A stretch of 64,000 nt of DNA from Shewanella gelidimarina (GTDB taxonomy: Bacteria > Pseudomonadota > Gammaproteobacteria > Enterobacterales > Shewanellaceae): contig NZ_JAKIKW010000009.1 of the NCBI RefSeq assembly GCF_023283945.1, positions 101,593 through 165,592 of the forward strand, written 5' to 3'. The position numbers and the translations under genes are program-made. The number at the start of each line of letters is the position of its first letter. The first letter of the stretch is position 1. Below are positions 32,026-42,367 of the stretch, piece after piece. The notes below the pieces were generated by a model, which searched no databases, was not told the origin of the DNA, and saw only the letters and a program-made list of their open reading frames with translations.

Positions 32026-33300
32026 ATGGATATTTTAATGAGTTTAGTAGGGGTGGTCACCTTACTTGCGATCGCTTTCGGGCTTTCAAATAATAAAAAA
32101 GCAATTAACAAACGTACCGTTTTTGGTGCATTAGCAATTCAGGCCATTTTCGGTGGTTTCGTATTGTATGTACCAGTTGGGCAAGAAGTGCTTGGCGGTG
32201 TTTCAATGGGTGTTGCCAATGTTATTGGTTATTCTCAAGCTGGTATCGACTTCCTATTCGGTGGTCTAGGTACTGACGCTATGTTCGCAAACGGTGTTGG
32301 CTTCGTCTTCGCTATCCGCGTTCTACCCGTTATTATCTTCTTCTCTTCTTTGATTGCTGTACTTTATTACCTTGGCATCATGCAGATGGTTATTAAGTTC
32401 ATCGGTGGTGGTCTACAGAAGGCATTAGGTACAAGCCGTACAGAATCTATGGCTGCTACTGCAAACATCTTCGTTGGTCAAACAGAAGCGCCGCTTGTTG
32501 TACGTCCTTTCATTGCGACTATGACGAACTCTGAGTTATTCGCAATCATGGTTGGTGGTTTAGCATCAATCGCGGGTGCAGTACTTGCTGGTTATGCAGG
32601 TATGGGCGTTAAAATTGAATACTTGGTTGCTGCCTCTTTCATGGCTGCTCCTGGTGGTCTATTGATGGCTAAGCTTATCCATCCTGAGACTGAAGAAACT
32701 AACAACGACATGGAAGATCTTCCTGAAGACACTGATAAGCCAGCTAACGTCATCGACGCTGCTGCTGCCGGTGCTGCTTCTGGTATGCATTTAGCACTAA
32801 ACGTTGGTGCAATGCTTCTTGCTTTCGTTGGTCTTATCGCGATGCTTAACGGTTTGTTAGGTGGTCTTGGTGGATTAGTTGGTTTTGAGAACTTAACTCT
32901 AGAACTTATCTTAGGTTACTTGTTCATGCCTCTAGCATTCCTTATCGGTGTGCCTTGGAATGAAGCAATGGTTGCAGGTTCGTTCATTGGTCAGAAGATC
33001 ATTGTTAACGAATTCGTAGCTTACTTAAACTTCGCTCCTTACCTTAAAGATATTGCTGATGGCGGTATGGTAGTTGCTGAAACAGGTCTTGCGATGACTG
33101 ATAGAACTAAAGCTATCATCTCATTTGCACTCTGTGGATTTGCTAACTTATCTTCAATCGCAATCCTACTAGGTGGTCTAGGCTCTATGGCTCCAAGCCG
33201 TCGTCATGACCTTGCTAAGTTAGGTGTTCGTGCCGTTATAGCAGCGTCGCTAGCGAACCTAATGAGTGCCACAATTGCGGGTCTTTTCCTAGCAATGTAA
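32026..33300 (+). CDS. nupC: Concentrative nucleoside transporter NupC
   Basis: The 424-residue inner-membrane protein belongs to the CNT family and moves nucleosides inward with a cation. It has the ordered features of the family: three short N-terminal membrane segments, the [12 protein letters not shown] nucleoside-binding motif near residues 147-158, and the late EFVAYLNF motif preceded by [15 protein letters not shown] charged insert ([20 protein letters not shown]) lies in one loop. It heads the nucleoside uptake and breakdown island, with tsx and deoCABD downstream. Confidence 0.95.
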   Translation: MDILMSLVGVVTLLAIAFGLSNNKKAINKRTVFGALAIQAIFGGFVLYVPVGQEVLGGVSMGVANVIGYSQAGIDFLFGGLGTDAMFANGVGFVFAIRVLPVIIFFSSLIAVLYYLGIMQMVIKFIGGGLQKALGTSRTESMAATANIFVGQTEAPLVVRPFIATMTNSELFAIMVGGLASIAGAVLAGYAGMGVKIEYLVAASFMAAPGGLLMAKLIHPETEETNNDMEDLPEDTDKPANVIDAAAAGAASGMHLALNVGAMLLAFVGLIAMLNGLLGGLGGLVGFENLTLELILGYLFMPLAFLIGVPWNEAMVAGSFIGQKIIVNEFVAYLNFAPYLKDIADGGMVVAETGLAMTDRTKAIISFALCGFANLSSIAILLGGLGSMAPSRRHDLAKLGVRAVIAASLANLMSATIAGLFLAM

Positions 33301-33338
33301 GCACTTTGAGACTGGGTAGACAATCGTCGCCCAATCTA

Positions 33339-33363
33339 GGCTCTGCTCTTGTTGAGCAGAGCC
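33339..33363 (+). other. Ten-bp perfect hairpin after nupC
   Basis: GGCTCTGCTC/GAGCAGAGCC with a TTGTT loop lies 38 bases after the stop. The lack of a T run makes it a likely mRNA-end stabiliser or Rho-type end, not a classical terminator. Confidence 0.6.
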
Positions 33364-33541
33364 ACTATTAAGTCAATCGTTTTCCAATTAAGAATTTTTT
33401 ACGAAATGATCAATAACTAAGGTTAGGGTTCCTTTCGGCATAAAAACGACAATAACAATGATATGGCAGCTTAATCTGTCGATAAATCATGACTTTGTTC
33501 GAATGTTAAAACTTAGTGTTCGCATTTTTACATAAATACTG

Positions 33542-33569
33542 TTGAAGTTTGGCATAAATTAAGTAGAAT
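33542..33569 (+). promoter_or_regulatory. Candidate promoter of the tsx-like gene
   Basis: TTGAAG (33542-33547) and TAGAAT (33564-33569) are separated by 16 bases and would give a leader of about 65 bases before the tsx-like start. The rest of the 342-base nupC-tsx gap holds only the hairpin at 33339-33363. Confidence 0.4.
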
Positions 33570-33642
33570 GCGACGCCATAAAAAAGAAACGCTGACTCTT
33601 CATAAAGTAGAGCGGTAAAACCATAAATAAATGGGGTTGATG

Positions 33643-34491
33643 ATGAAAAACGTTAAAACTATAGCACTAGCTACAGCACTAGCAGCAACAGCAGCAATGT
33701 CTGCACCAACATTCGCAGCAGATCGCGGCGATGATATCCGTTCTGGCGATTACAGCTGGATGCAGTTCAACGCAATGTATGCGTTTAACGAGCTTCCACG
33801 TACTGACGCTGATGACGGCGGACACGATTATCTAGAAATGGAATTCGGCGGCCGCGCTGGCATCGTTGACCTTTATGGTTATGTCGATGTTTTCAACCTT
33901 GCAACTGGTGATTCTGGCGATAAAGCTACAGGCTCTGGCAAAAGCAAGATGTTCATGAAGTTCGCTCCTCGTTTCTCTATCGATGCGATGACTGGTTGGG
34001 ATCTTTCAGCTGGTCCTATCCAAGAAGTTTACTTCTCAACTCTATTCAACTGGGGTGGCGGTGTTATCGGCGAAGACGTTAACGCATCTTTCTGGGGTAT
34101 CGGTGCTGACGTAATGGTTCCATGGTTAGGTAAAACTGGCATGAACTTATACGCTCACTACGACATGAACGGTAAAGAGTGGAACGGTTACCAGTTCTCT
34201 ATGAACTGGTTCAAGCCTGTTATGAACTTTGACAACGGTAGCTTTGTGTCTTTCCAGGGTTATATTGATTACCAGTTCGGTGCTGATGATGAATATGGCA
34301 ATGAATATGTACCAATGTCTGCAAGTGGTGGCGCTGCATATTTCGGTCTACACTGGCATTCAGACAACTACGCATTGGGTTATGGTCTAAAAGCATACCA
34401 AGATGTTTACCTTCTTGAAGATGGTGCTGGTATCGTAGGTCTAGAAACTACTGGTTTCGCACATTACCTAACGGCTACTTACAAGTTCTAA
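33643..34491 (+). CDS. tsx: Nucleoside-specific outer-membrane channel, Tsx-like
   Basis: The protein opens with a signal peptide (AALATA-type core, cleavage after TFA near residue 26). It then reads as an outer-membrane beta barrel: alternating aromatic strands and a final phenylalanine (TATYKF). Segments such as YSWMQFNAMYAFNELP, LEMEFGGRAGIVDLYGYVDVFN and GYQFSMNWFKPV are those of the Tsx/OmpK family. It lets nucleosides through the outer membrane and lies between nupC and deoC. ATGs at 33631, 33640 and 33643 are all in frame; GGGG before the last two favours 33640 or 33643. Confidence 0.88.
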   Translation: MKNVKTIALATALAATAAMSAPTFAADRGDDIRSGDYSWMQFNAMYAFNELPRTDADDGGHDYLEMEFGGRAGIVDLYGYVDVFNLATGDSGDKATGSGKSKMFMKFAPRFSIDAMTGWDLSAGPIQEVYFSTLFNWGGGVIGEDVNASFWGIGADVMVPWLGKTGMNLYAHYDMNGKEWNGYQFSMNWFKPVMNFDNGSFVSFQGYIDYQFGADDEYGNEYVPMSASGGAAYFGLHWHSDNYALGYGLKAYQDVYLLEDGAGIVGLETTGFAHYLTATYKF

Positions 34492-34523
34492 GCAATCGCT
34501 TAAAACATAGTTAAGTATATGTC

Positions 34524-34547
34524 AGAGCCGCGTAGTTTCGCGGCTCT
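34524..34547 (+). other. GC-rich hairpin after the tsx-like gene
   Basis: AGAGCCGCG/CGCGGCTCT with a TAGTTT loop lies 32 bases after the stop, without a T run. The remaining bases up to deoC (34548-35006) contain no supportable gene and a 14-bp palindrome noted separately. Confidence 0.6.
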
Positions 34548-34783
34548 AACTAACGTCTACACACTGTAACGTTGACGATTGAATTTATAATACAACTTTT
34601 GCTGAATTGATAAGATAAACGTCTTAATGTTTACTTAAGCATGAACTATATTTAGATAGCTTGTTTAGGTAAGTATTAATTGAAAGTGATATAAAAATTT
34701 TTACGCGCTAAAACGGACTTTTCGCGGAAAGGCAGACATAAGCAGTACCAATCTCCCTTCCCGGTCTTCATGGATTCAAGTCG

Positions 34784-34797
34784 TGACACTAGTGTCA
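34784..34797. promoter_or_regulatory. Perfect 14-bp palindrome upstream of deoC
   Basis: TGACACTAGTGTCA is fully self-complementary and lies 210 bases before the deoC start, in a 515-base gap. A dimeric regulator of the deo operon could bind here, but the sequence is not a site I recognise. Confidence 0.35.
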
Positions 34798-35006
34798 AGA
34801 TTATTGCAGCTCCAGACGTTGCAATGTTGGATACCTGAATATTGACCTTAAGTTGAATATGGTTCACCACTATTCATCATTTAAGGTCTGGCAATGCTCG
34901 AAGGCCCGGCTCATAAAAATAATCAAAAAAAGCCACTTCTAAGCACAGCCTTACGACAAATTTCTATCAAAAATTTTACTATTTGAATATGTCTCGGAGA
35001 GCTATT

Positions 35007-35780
35007 ATGAGCGACTTAAAAAAAGCAGCACAACAAGCCATTAGTTTAATGGATCTAACCACGCTTAATGACGATGATACCGATCAAAAGGTAATCGATT
35101 TATGTCATAAAGCTAAGACACCTGCTGGCGATACTGCTGCTATCTGTATTTTCCCTCGCTTCATTCCTATCGCGCGCAAAACTCTTAATGAGATTGGCGG
35201 CGATGATATCAAGATCGCAACAGTCACTAACTTCCCACACGGAAATGATGACATTGCTATCGCAGTGCTTGAAACTCGTGCGGCTGTTGCTTACGGTGCA
35301 GACGAAGTTGATGTTGTTTTCCCATACCGCGCATTAATGGCGGGTAATGAGACTATCGGTTTCGAACTTGTTAAAGCATGTAAAGAAGCTTGTGGCGACG
35401 ATGCCATCTTGAAAGTCATCATCGAGTCTGGTGTTCTGCAAGATCCTGCACTAATCCGCAAGGCTTCTGAACTCTGTATTGATGCTGGTGCTGACTTCAT
35501 TAAAACTTCTACGGGTAAAGTGGCTGTTAACGCAACACTTGAAGCCGCTGAAATCATGATGACAGTGATTAGCGAAAAGAACACTAAGGTTGGCTTTAAG
35601 CCTGCCGGTGGCGTAAAAGATGCTGCAGCTGCTGCAGAGTTTTTAGGTGTTGCTGCACGTCTTCTTGGTGATGACTGGGCCACTCCTGCGACATTCCGTT
35701 TTGGTGCTTCTAGCTTACTAACCAACCTACTGCATACGCTTGAGTTAGGTGATGAAGCAAAAGGACCACAAGGTTACTAA
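35007..35780 (+). CDS. deoC: Deoxyribose-phosphate aldolase
   Basis: DeoC splits deoxyribose-5-phosphate into acetaldehyde and glyceraldehyde-3-phosphate through a lysine Schiff base. The 257 residues match E. coli DeoC (259). The catalytic lysine lies in [11 protein letters not shown], the second lysine in VGFKPAGGV. The ATG at 35007 with CGGAGAG upstream is preferred over an earlier in-frame ATG at 34983 or 34989. It is the first gene of deoCABD, with a 163-base gap before deoA. Confidence 0.97.
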   Translation: MSDLKKAAQQAISLMDLTTLNDDDTDQKVIDLCHKAKTPAGDTAAICIFPRFIPIARKTLNEIGGDDIKIATVTNFPHGNDDIAIAVLETRAAVAYGADEVDVVFPYRALMAGNETIGFELVKACKEACGDDAILKVIIESGVLQDPALIRKASELCIDAGADFIKTSTGKVAVNATLEAAEIMMTVISEKNTKVGFKPAGGVKDAAAAAEFLGVAARLLGDDWATPATFRFGASSLLTNLLHTLELGDEAKGPQGY

Positions 35781-35943
35781 TCTTTACTGATTAAGCTTGT
35801 TGTTAAGTGTGATCTAAATCTAATTAGGTGTATCAAAAGTTCGTTAGTATGTAACTATATTACAGCTTTTGATTTCACTTTAGCAGGTTGTTAACTAAAA
35901 ACACCATTAGATGGGAATTTAGTTACACTCTTGGAGGTAGTAC

Positions 35944-37275
35944 ATGTTTTTAGCTCAAGAAATTATTCGTAAAAAACGTAATGCTGAAGTCCTTTCAACA
36001 GAAGAGATCCAATTTTTTGTTAAAGGCATTACCAATAATACCGTTTCAGAAGGTCAAATAGCGGCGCTTGGCATGGCTGTTTACTTTAACGACATGAATA
36101 TGGATGAGCGTATCGCGCTGACCACTTCAATGCGTGACTCTGGTACGGTTCTCAATTGGAAATCTCTTGACCTTAACGGTCCCATTATCGATAAGCACTC
36201 AACTGGCGGTGTGGGGGATGTCATTAGTTTGATGTTAGGCCCAATGGCGGCAGCTTGTGGTGGTTATGTACCGATGATTTCAGGTCGTGGACTGGGTCAT
36301 ACGGGTGGCACACTCGATAAGTTTGACGCTATTCCTGGCTACAACACCGAACCTGATAGCGCGCTATTTCGTAAGGTTGTGAAAGAAGCTGGCGTTGCAA
36401 TTATTGGCCAAACTGGCGATCTTGTTCCTGCCGATAAGCGCTTCTACTCTATTCGTGATAACACCGCTACCGTTGAATCTATCTCGCTTATTACCGCTTC
36501 TATTCTTTCCAAAAAGCTTGCAGCAGGTCTTGATGCTCTTGCGATGGACGTTAAAGTCGGTACTGGCGCCTTTATGCCAACTTATGAAGCTTCTGAAGAG
36601 CTAGCGCGCAGCATCACAGCGGTAGCAAACGGTGCAGGCACTAAGACGACAGCATTACTGACGGACATGAACCAAGTGTTGGCTTCTTGTGCGGGTAATG
36701 CGGTAGAAGTCAAAGAAGCCGTCGACTTTATGACAGGTGCATACCGTAATCCACGTCTTTACGAAGTGACTATGGGCCTTTGTGCCGAAATGCTGATCCT
36801 TGGTGGTATTGCAAGTAATGAAGCTGAAGCGCGCGCTAAATTAAACCAAGTACTGGATAACGGTAAAGCGGCTGAAATATTTGGCCGTATGGTATCAGGT
36901 CTTGGCGGCCCCGCAGATTTTGTAGAAAACTACGGTAAATACCTACCTGATTCAAAAATTATTCGTCCTATTTATGCTGACCAAGCGGGTTTTGCGACTG
37001 GCATGGATACGCGTGAATTAGGACTTGCGGTTGTCACTTTAGGGGGCGGACGTCGCAAACCTGGTGACACGCTTGATTACAGCGTAGGACTTACTAAAGT
37101 GTGCGCACTTGGCGATGAAATTAGCGCCGATAAGCCTATTGCATTTATACACGCTCAATCTGAAGACGCCTTTGCTGAAGCACAAGCTGCAGTGAAAAAA
37201 GCGATTCATATTGGCGATACCAAGCCAGAGACAACTCCTGAGATATATCGCTATATCCGTGAGTCAGATCTGTAA
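35944..37275 (+). CDS. deoA: Thymidine phosphorylase
   Basis: DeoA converts thymidine and deoxyuridine plus phosphate to base and deoxyribose-1-phosphate. The 443 residues match the family (E. coli 440). The phosphate-binding segment [14 protein letters not shown] lies near residue 83, and the pyrimidine-nucleoside signature [14 protein letters not shown] follows. A good ribosome site (TTGGAGG) precedes the ATG. deoB starts 13 bases after the stop. Confidence 0.97.
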   Translation: MFLAQEIIRKKRNAEVLSTEEIQFFVKGITNNTVSEGQIAALGMAVYFNDMNMDERIALTTSMRDSGTVLNWKSLDLNGPIIDKHSTGGVGDVISLMLGPMAAACGGYVPMISGRGLGHTGGTLDKFDAIPGYNTEPDSALFRKVVKEAGVAIIGQTGDLVPADKRFYSIRDNTATVESISLITASILSKKLAAGLDALAMDVKVGTGAFMPTYEASEELARSITAVANGAGTKTTALLTDMNQVLASCAGNAVEVKEAVDFMTGAYRNPRLYEVTMGLCAEMLILGGIASNEAEARAKLNQVLDNGKAAEIFGRMVSGLGGPADFVENYGKYLPDSKIIRPIYADQAGFATGMDTRELGLAVVTLGGGRRKPGDTLDYSVGLTKVCALGDEISADKPIAFIHAQSEDAFAEAQAAVKKAIHIGDTKPETTPEIYRYIRESDL

Positions 37276-37288
37276 CGGAGCACAGTTT

Positions 37289-38509
37289 ATGAAACGTACT
37301 ATAATCATGATGCTAGATTCATTTGGCGTCGGTGCAGCACAAGATGCTGAAGCATTTGGCGATGTCGGAGCTGATACTTTTGGGCATATTGCGCAAGCAT
37401 GCGCGGAAGGTAAAGCAAATGAAGGCCGTGAAGGACCACTGAAATTACCTAACTTGGCTCGTTTGGGCTTAGGTCATGCCTCGAAAGAGAGCACGGGCGA
37501 ATTTCCTGCTGGATTTGGTGATGACGTTGAGATCATAGGGGCTTATGGCCACGCAGATGAATTAAGTTCAGGCAAAGATACCCCAAGTGGACATTGGGAA
37601 ATGGCGGGCGTACCTGTTTTGTATGAATGGGGATACTTTAGCGATTTAAGCAACTCTTTTCCGCAGGAGCTTACAGACAAAATTCTTGCGCGAGCTGGTT
37701 TGACTGAGTTTTTAGGTAACTGCCACTCTTCTGGAACTGTGATTCTAGAGCAGCTTGGCGAAGAGCATATGAGCACGGGTAAGCCAATTTTCTATACCTC
37801 TGCTGATTCGGTGTTCCAAATTGCTTGTCATGAAGAAAGTTTTGGTCTTGAGAAACTGTATGAGCTTTGTATTATTGCTCGTGAAGAACTCGCCGATTAC
37901 AATATTGGCCGCGTTATTGCGCGTCCATTTGTAGGCACTGGCCCAAGTGATTTTGAGCGTACCGGTAATCGTCGTGACTATGCGGTTAAGCCACCGGCCC
38001 CGACAGTGCTAGATAAGCTAAAAGATGCTGGCGGCGAAGTGGTTAGTGTTGGTAAAATTGCTGACATTTATGCGCATTGTGGCATTACTAAAAAAGTGAA
38101 GGCAACAGGGCTTGAAGCACTGTTTGACGCGACTTTAGAGCAAGTTAAGCAAGCGGGTGACAATACGATTGTATTCACCAACTTTGTAGACTTTGACTCA
38201 CATTTCGGCCATCGCCGTGATGTTGCGGGCTACGCACGCAGCCTAGAGTATTTTGATTCACGTTTACCTGAAATTCTAGCCTTGCTAGATGAAGATGATT
38301 TCTTACTGCTAACGGCAGATCACGGTTGTGATCCAACATGGCCTGGTAGTGATCATACTCGTGAAAGAGTACCTGTTCTTGCTTATGGCGCAGGTTTAGC
38401 ACCTGGCTCGCTTGGACTGCGTAATAGTTTTGCCGATATGGGCCAATCAATTGCGAGTTACTTTAAGCTTGAACCAATGGAATATGGCGAATCTTTTATT
38501 CGTTCATAA
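37289..38509 (+). CDS. deoB: Phosphopentomutase
   Basis: DeoB turns (deoxy)ribose-1-phosphate into the 5-phosphate that feeds DeoC. From the ATG at 37289 (ACGGAG upstream) it is 406 residues, the usual size. It is an alkaline-phosphatase-fold enzyme with two manganese ions: the first metal aspartate is in MLDSFGVG, the nucleophile threonine in [10 protein letters not shown], and the metal ligands in [13 protein letters not shown] and [19 protein letters not shown]. The frame runs back into deoA, but that part is not the gene. Confidence 0.97.
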   Translation: MKRTIIMMLDSFGVGAAQDAEAFGDVGADTFGHIAQACAEGKANEGREGPLKLPNLARLGLGHASKESTGEFPAGFGDDVEIIGAYGHADELSSGKDTPSGHWEMAGVPVLYEWGYFSDLSNSFPQELTDKILARAGLTEFLGNCHSSGTVILEQLGEEHMSTGKPIFYTSADSVFQIACHEESFGLEKLYELCIIAREELADYNIGRVIARPFVGTGPSDFERTGNRRDYAVKPPAPTVLDKLKDAGGEVVSVGKIADIYAHCGITKKVKATGLEALFDATLEQVKQAGDNTIVFTNFVDFDSHFGHRRDVAGYARSLEYFDSRLPEILALLDEDDFLLLTADHGCDPTWPGSDHTRERVPVLAYGAGLAPGSLGLRNSFADMGQSIASYFKLEPMEYGESFIRS

Positions 38510-38608
38510 ACTAACTAGATTTTAAATTTGGCGGCTCACTTTGGGCCGCTAGCAAACATAGACTCAAGTATTAACGACAGTCTGAAAAATATAAATAGGG
38601 GTTTTCTG

Positions 38609-39319
38609 ATGGCTACACCACACATTAATGCCGTAGACGGTGCTTTTGGCGATACAGTTCTATTTCCTGGCGATCCACTACGCGCTAAATATATTGCTGA
38701 AACGTTTCTAGAAGACGTTGTTCAAGTTACTGACGTTCGTAACATGCTAGGTTTCACTGGTACTTATAAAGGTACTCGCATTTCAGTGATGGGTTCAGGT
38801 ATGGGTATCCCATCTTGTTCAATCTATGCAACTGAATTGATCAGAGATTATGGCGTTAAAAACCTAATCCGTGTTGGTACTTGTGGTGCTGTAAGCACTG
38901 AAGTTAAAGTACGTGACGTGTTAATCGGAATGGGTGCTTGTACCGATTCTCAAGTCAACCGTTTACGTTTTAAAGGTCAAGATTTCGCTGCTATTGCTGA
39001 TTACAGCCTACTTAGCGCCGTGGTTAAAGCTGCTGAAGCTAAAGGGACTAAATTCCGCGTTGGTAACATTTTCTCTGCTGATCTTTTCTACACTCCAGAT
39101 CCAGAAATGTTTGACGTTATGGAAAAGATGAACATCTTGGGTGTCGAAATGGAAGCTGCTGGTCTTTACGGTGTAGCTGCTGAGTTCGGTGCTAAAGCAT
39201 TGTGCGTTTGTACTGTATCTGATCATATCCGTACTGGTGAAAAGACCTCTTCTGATGAGCGTCAAACTACCTTTAACGAAATGATCGAAATGACACTAGA
39301 AGCTGCTATCACTCTTTAA
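38609..39319 (+). CDS. deoD: Purine nucleoside phosphorylase
   Basis: DeoD phosphorolyses purine nucleosides. The 236-residue length and the sequence ATPHINA at the start are those of the hexameric bacterial enzyme. Phosphate-binding residues lie in [15 protein letters not shown] and IRVGTCGAV; the nucleoside site includes VEMEAAGLY and the catalytic Asp in VSDHIRTGE. It ends the deo operon before a strong terminator. The ATG at 38609 follows an AGGGG ribosome site. Confidence 0.97.
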   Translation: MATPHINAVDGAFGDTVLFPGDPLRAKYIAETFLEDVVQVTDVRNMLGFTGTYKGTRISVMGSGMGIPSCSIYATELIRDYGVKNLIRVGTCGAVSTEVKVRDVLIGMGACTDSQVNRLRFKGQDFAAIADYSLLSAVVKAAEAKGTKFRVGNIFSADLFYTPDPEMFDVMEKMNILGVEMEAAGLYGVAAEFGAKALCVCTVSDHIRTGEKTSSDERQTTFNEMIEMTLEAAITL

Positions 39320-39369
39320 TTAGTGATGCTGTAACGTGAATAGATTGGTTTGACTGATCTATTAGTCAT

Positions 39370-39400
39370 AAAAAACGGACATATTGATGTCCGTTTTTTT
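39370..39400. terminator. Terminator of the deo operon, possibly bidirectional
   Basis: The stem ACGGACAT/ATGTCCGT is flanked by A runs before and a T8 run after. It may also end the minus-strand smp gene, whose stop lies at 39432. Confidence 0.9.
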
Positions 39401-39431
39401 GTATCTATAGCCCACTGACTATATCAGGGCT

Positions 39432-40139
39432 TTATTCTTTTTTTTGTTCAGCAGCTGCAGACGTTGGCGTTCCATTGTCTAGGTTATCTGCTTCTTGTTG
39501 TCTATGTTTCGCATTTCGTTGACTGAGTAACTGCCGCAGTTTTACTTTCGCTTTACGTCTATCAAAATCAGCACGTTTGAACGACAGTGCTCGTGATAGC
39601 AACATGCCTATGAGCCCAGCAATGATAAGCATCATCTGCTGTTGTTCCATATTGATTTGATGCGCTTCTTTAATTTCGTTAAAAAAGTACTTTGGTTCCA
39701 GTCTCACTTCCACATATCCTAAGTTTTGACCATCTTGAGAAACGGACTCTACATACGGTGGATATTGCTCAAGCAGCAGTGCCATCTCCTCTGAATCAGC
39801 TTCGTAGTCTTCTTGGCTCACGCTTTGTGCGAAGGACAGCCTTACGCCATCTTCGCTAAAAATACTGGCAGACATCACTTTAGGGTCAAGTACTAAGGCA
39901 GTTGCCAGCCACTGCAGCTGTTCATCATTCTCTAACTGAAGTGCAGGTGCCGCACCGTAGGCAGTTTGCTGCACTAATAATCTTGCCATCTTTTCGGTTT
40001 GGGACTTTAGAAGCTGTTGCCCTTGTAGTAGGCTGGTTTCCCACAGCTGATCTAGACCAATGAATAATGCGATAGCGACAAGGATCTGTAATATCCTGCT
40101 TATTCTATGGCTCTTTTTTAGGCCTTTTAAATAAAACAC
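39432..40139 (-). CDS. smp: Smp/YtjB-family inner-membrane protein
   Basis: The 235-residue protein has an N-terminal membrane segment (about 15-33), a periplasmic domain of ~130 residues with LLVQQTAYGAAPAL and GYVEVRLEP, and a second segment (about 168-185), then a basic, glutamine-rich cytoplasmic tail. This is the plan of E. coli Smp (YtjB), which also lies divergently beside serB. The start appears to be GTG. The exact function is unknown; it is placed in the virulence/haemolysin-linked Smp family by similarity. Confidence 0.85.
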   Translation of the reverse strand: MFYLKGLKKSHRISRILQILVAIALFIGLDQLWETSLLQGQQLLKSQTEKMARLLVQQTAYGAAPALQLENDEQLQWLATALVLDPKVMSASIFSEDGVRLSFAQSVSQEDYEADSEEMALLLEQYPPYVESVSQDGQNLGYVEVRLEPKYFFNEIKEAHQINMEQQQMMLIIAGLIGMLLSRALSFKRADFDRRKAKVKLRQLLSQRNAKHRQQEADNLDNGTPTSAAAEQKKE

Positions 40140-40217
40140 TGAAACCCTTAATTTATAGTGTACTCACTTAATCATAATTGATTATGGCGGTACTCGGTAG
40201 TTGGAGAATCATAACTA

Positions 40218-41189
40218 ATGGACAATTCGAGTCAATCTACTGTTTTTGAATGGTTAAGCAGTGAAAGTAGCATGTCTTTTAACGCTGGGGAACAAAGATT
40301 TACTCGTCATGTTGAGGCTCAGTTTCCTGCTCGTCATCATCGTTATCGGATCCTATTTTCAGATAGCCAGCATCTAAGTCTCGTGCAGAGCTGGTTATTG
40401 TCAAATACAGCAGAGTTAAGCTTGGCGTTGATCTCGCGAGCAACAGGGCTGAATTGTATTGAGGTTTGCGCTCTTAAACCCTTAGCGTTTACGACCTTAG
40501 CACCCCTGCCACGGCTTGAAGTCTTTGAGATAAAAGCTGATGCGCCAGTGTTAAACCAGCCGGGTTTGTTGGTTATGGACATGGATTCTACGGCGATTGA
40601 GATTGAGTGCATTGATGAACTTGCTGAAATGGCAGGGGTTGGCGCAGCTGTTGCCGCAGTGACCGAGCAAGCGATGCAAGGTGAACTTGATTTTGAAGAG
40701 AGCCTGCGCGCCCGAGTGGCAAAACTGACGAATGCCGATGCGAGCATCATTGATAAATTATGTGCTAAGTTGCCCTTGATGCCTGGATTAACAGAAACGA
40801 TAACCGAACTTAAACAGCATCAATGGCGTACTGTTGTGGCATCGGGTGGTTTTACGCCTTTTGTTAATCATCTGCAGCAGCTGTTGGATCTCGATGCCGC
40901 CTTTGCCAATGAGTTAGATATTGCTGACGGAAAACTCAACGGTACCGTCTCTGGCCAAGTTGTCGATGCCCAGTTTAAAGCCGATTGTGTGGTTAACTGT
41001 GCACAGACGTGGAGTATAGGCTCAGGCCAGAAAGTGGCGATTGGTGATGGTGCCAATGATATACCGATGATCAATATTGCAGACTTTGGCATCGCATATC
41101 ACGCTAAGCCAAAACTCGCGGCAGTGGCTGATGCTACTATCAGCAAACTTAATCTTAAGGCTTTACCCTACTTATTTCAGCTTAAGTAA
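40218..41189 (+). CDS. serB: Phosphoserine phosphatase
   Basis: SerB makes serine from phosphoserine, the last step of the phosphorylated pathway. It is a HAD-superfamily enzyme of 323 residues: the nucleophile Asp is in VMDMDSTAIEIECIDELA, motif II serine in VVASGGFTPF, and motif III/IV in VAIGDGANDIPMI. An N-terminal ~110-residue ACT-like region precedes the catalytic part, as in E. coli. It is divergent from smp across 78 bases. Confidence 0.97.
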   Translation: MDNSSQSTVFEWLSSESSMSFNAGEQRFTRHVEAQFPARHHRYRILFSDSQHLSLVQSWLLSNTAELSLALISRATGLNCIEVCALKPLAFTTLAPLPRLEVFEIKADAPVLNQPGLLVMDMDSTAIEIECIDELAEMAGVGAAVAAVTEQAMQGELDFEESLRARVAKLTNADASIIDKLCAKLPLMPGLTETITELKQHQWRTVVASGGFTPFVNHLQQLLDLDAAFANELDIADGKLNGTVSGQVVDAQFKADCVVNCAQTWSIGSGQKVAIGDGANDIPMINIADFGIAYHAKPKLAAVADATISKLNLKALPYLFQLK

Positions 41190-41244
41190 GCGAGTGACTT
41201 AACGATACGTTAAAGCGGTATTTCACCGATAAACGGTCATAGAC

Positions 41245-41276
41245 AAGCCTACTAAAAATACCTTGTAGGCTTTTTA
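41245..41276 (+). terminator. Intrinsic terminator of serB
   Basis: AAGCCTAC/GTAGGCTT around a 12-base loop followed by a T-rich tract, 56 bases after the stop. Confidence 0.8.
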
Positions 41277-41431
41277 TTTTTGTTTTATCCGTGTTTTAAT
41301 CTATAGCTATCAACTTGATTAGCCATAAGCTTTCTATCATCACTTGTTTAAATAGTTCTGTTAGAGTTATTAATCTTGTTTTTTTTCTTTGACCTCAGTA
41401 GTTTAGTGGTTAAAAAAGCGAGTGCTAAAGC

Positions 41432-42340
41432 GTGAATATCAAGCAAAAATCCCTCTATGTGCCATACAATCATGGTTATCTTCACTTAAGACAATTGATC
41501 CCCGTTAATGCAGATATGAGTAAGCCGCCGTTGTTAATGTTGCATGGTGCTATGTCTAATGGTCGGGTTTTTTACAGTGATTCGGGTAAAGGTCTGGGTT
41601 GCTACTTGGCGGAGTCTGGGGTGGTTGTTTACGTGCTTGATACGTTAGGTCGCGGCCGCAGTACCCCTAAACTGGGTCCAGGATTTAGTGCCGGGCAGGG
41701 GGAGGTTATTCGGGAGCAGTTACCGCTTATTCAGCAATATATTCTCGCTTTACATCCTAAAACAGACCTTGTCCATTGGTGTGGTCATTCATGGGGCGGG
41801 GTGTTGATGGCCAGTGCTATTGCACGATACGACTCTTTACAAATTTCTGTAGCCTCGCTCGTCACTTTTGGCAGTAAGCGCCGGATCGAAGTTAAGTCTT
41901 TAAGCAAGTGGTTGCAAGTGGACTTGGTATGGAACAAACTCGCGCCCTTTATTGCTTGGCATCGTGGTTACCTGCCCGCTGATAAGTTAAAAATGGGCAT
42001 GGATAATGAATCTAGAGCTTCTTTATTGCAAAGTATAGATTGGGTCCGCGGGCATTGGATTGATCATGACGATGGCTTTGATTATAGCCAAGCGGCTAAA
42101 AATGCTAAGTGGCCAAAGTCTTGGTTTATTGCAGGCCAAGGGGATACCGTTTTGGGCAACCCAAGTGACGTGAAACGCATGATCAACGAATGCCAAATGC
42201 AACAGGTCGATTATACGCTTTTATGCCGTAAACATGGTTTTAAGCATGATTACGATCATGCGGGAATGTTGACCCATAAAGATGCAGTGCAAGATCACTT
42301 TCCCAGAGTGCGAGATTGGTATAGCCACTTAAACGGTTAA
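41432..42340 (+). CDS. Alpha/beta-hydrolase
   Basis: The 302 residues have the alpha/beta-hydrolase fold: an oxyanion-loop HGAMSNG near residue 38, the nucleophile Ser120 in WCGHSWGG, a likely acid in AGQGDTVLGNP and the catalytic His near residue 277 in DYDHAGML. There is no signal peptide, so it should be cytoplasmic. The substrate cannot be told. The start is GTG. It stands alone and converges on the thsR-like gene, whose stop lies 27 bases away. Confidence 0.85.
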   Translation: MNIKQKSLYVPYNHGYLHLRQLIPVNADMSKPPLLMLHGAMSNGRVFYSDSGKGLGCYLAESGVVVYVLDTLGRGRSTPKLGPGFSAGQGEVIREQLPLIQQYILALHPKTDLVHWCGHSWGGVLMASAIARYDSLQISVASLVTFGSKRRIEVKSLSKWLQVDLVWNKLAPFIAWHRGYLPADKLKMGMDNESRASLLQSIDWVRGHWIDHDDGFDYSQAAKNAKWPKSWFIAGQGDTVLGNPSDVKRMINECQMQQVDYTLLCRKHGFKHDYDHAGMLTHKDAVQDHFPRVRDWYSHLNG

Positions 42341-42367
42341 TATTTTCGTTTAGCTGATTAACAGCGC

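Noticed and set aside
34676..34870. 64-residue minus-strand frame upstream of deoC
   Set aside because: It has no ribosome site, spans the 14-bp palindrome, and has an untypical composition.
35291..35725. 144-residue minus-strand frame inside deoC
   Set aside because: It mirrors the deoC coding frame (alanine-rich stretches become serine/alanine-rich) and has no independent support.
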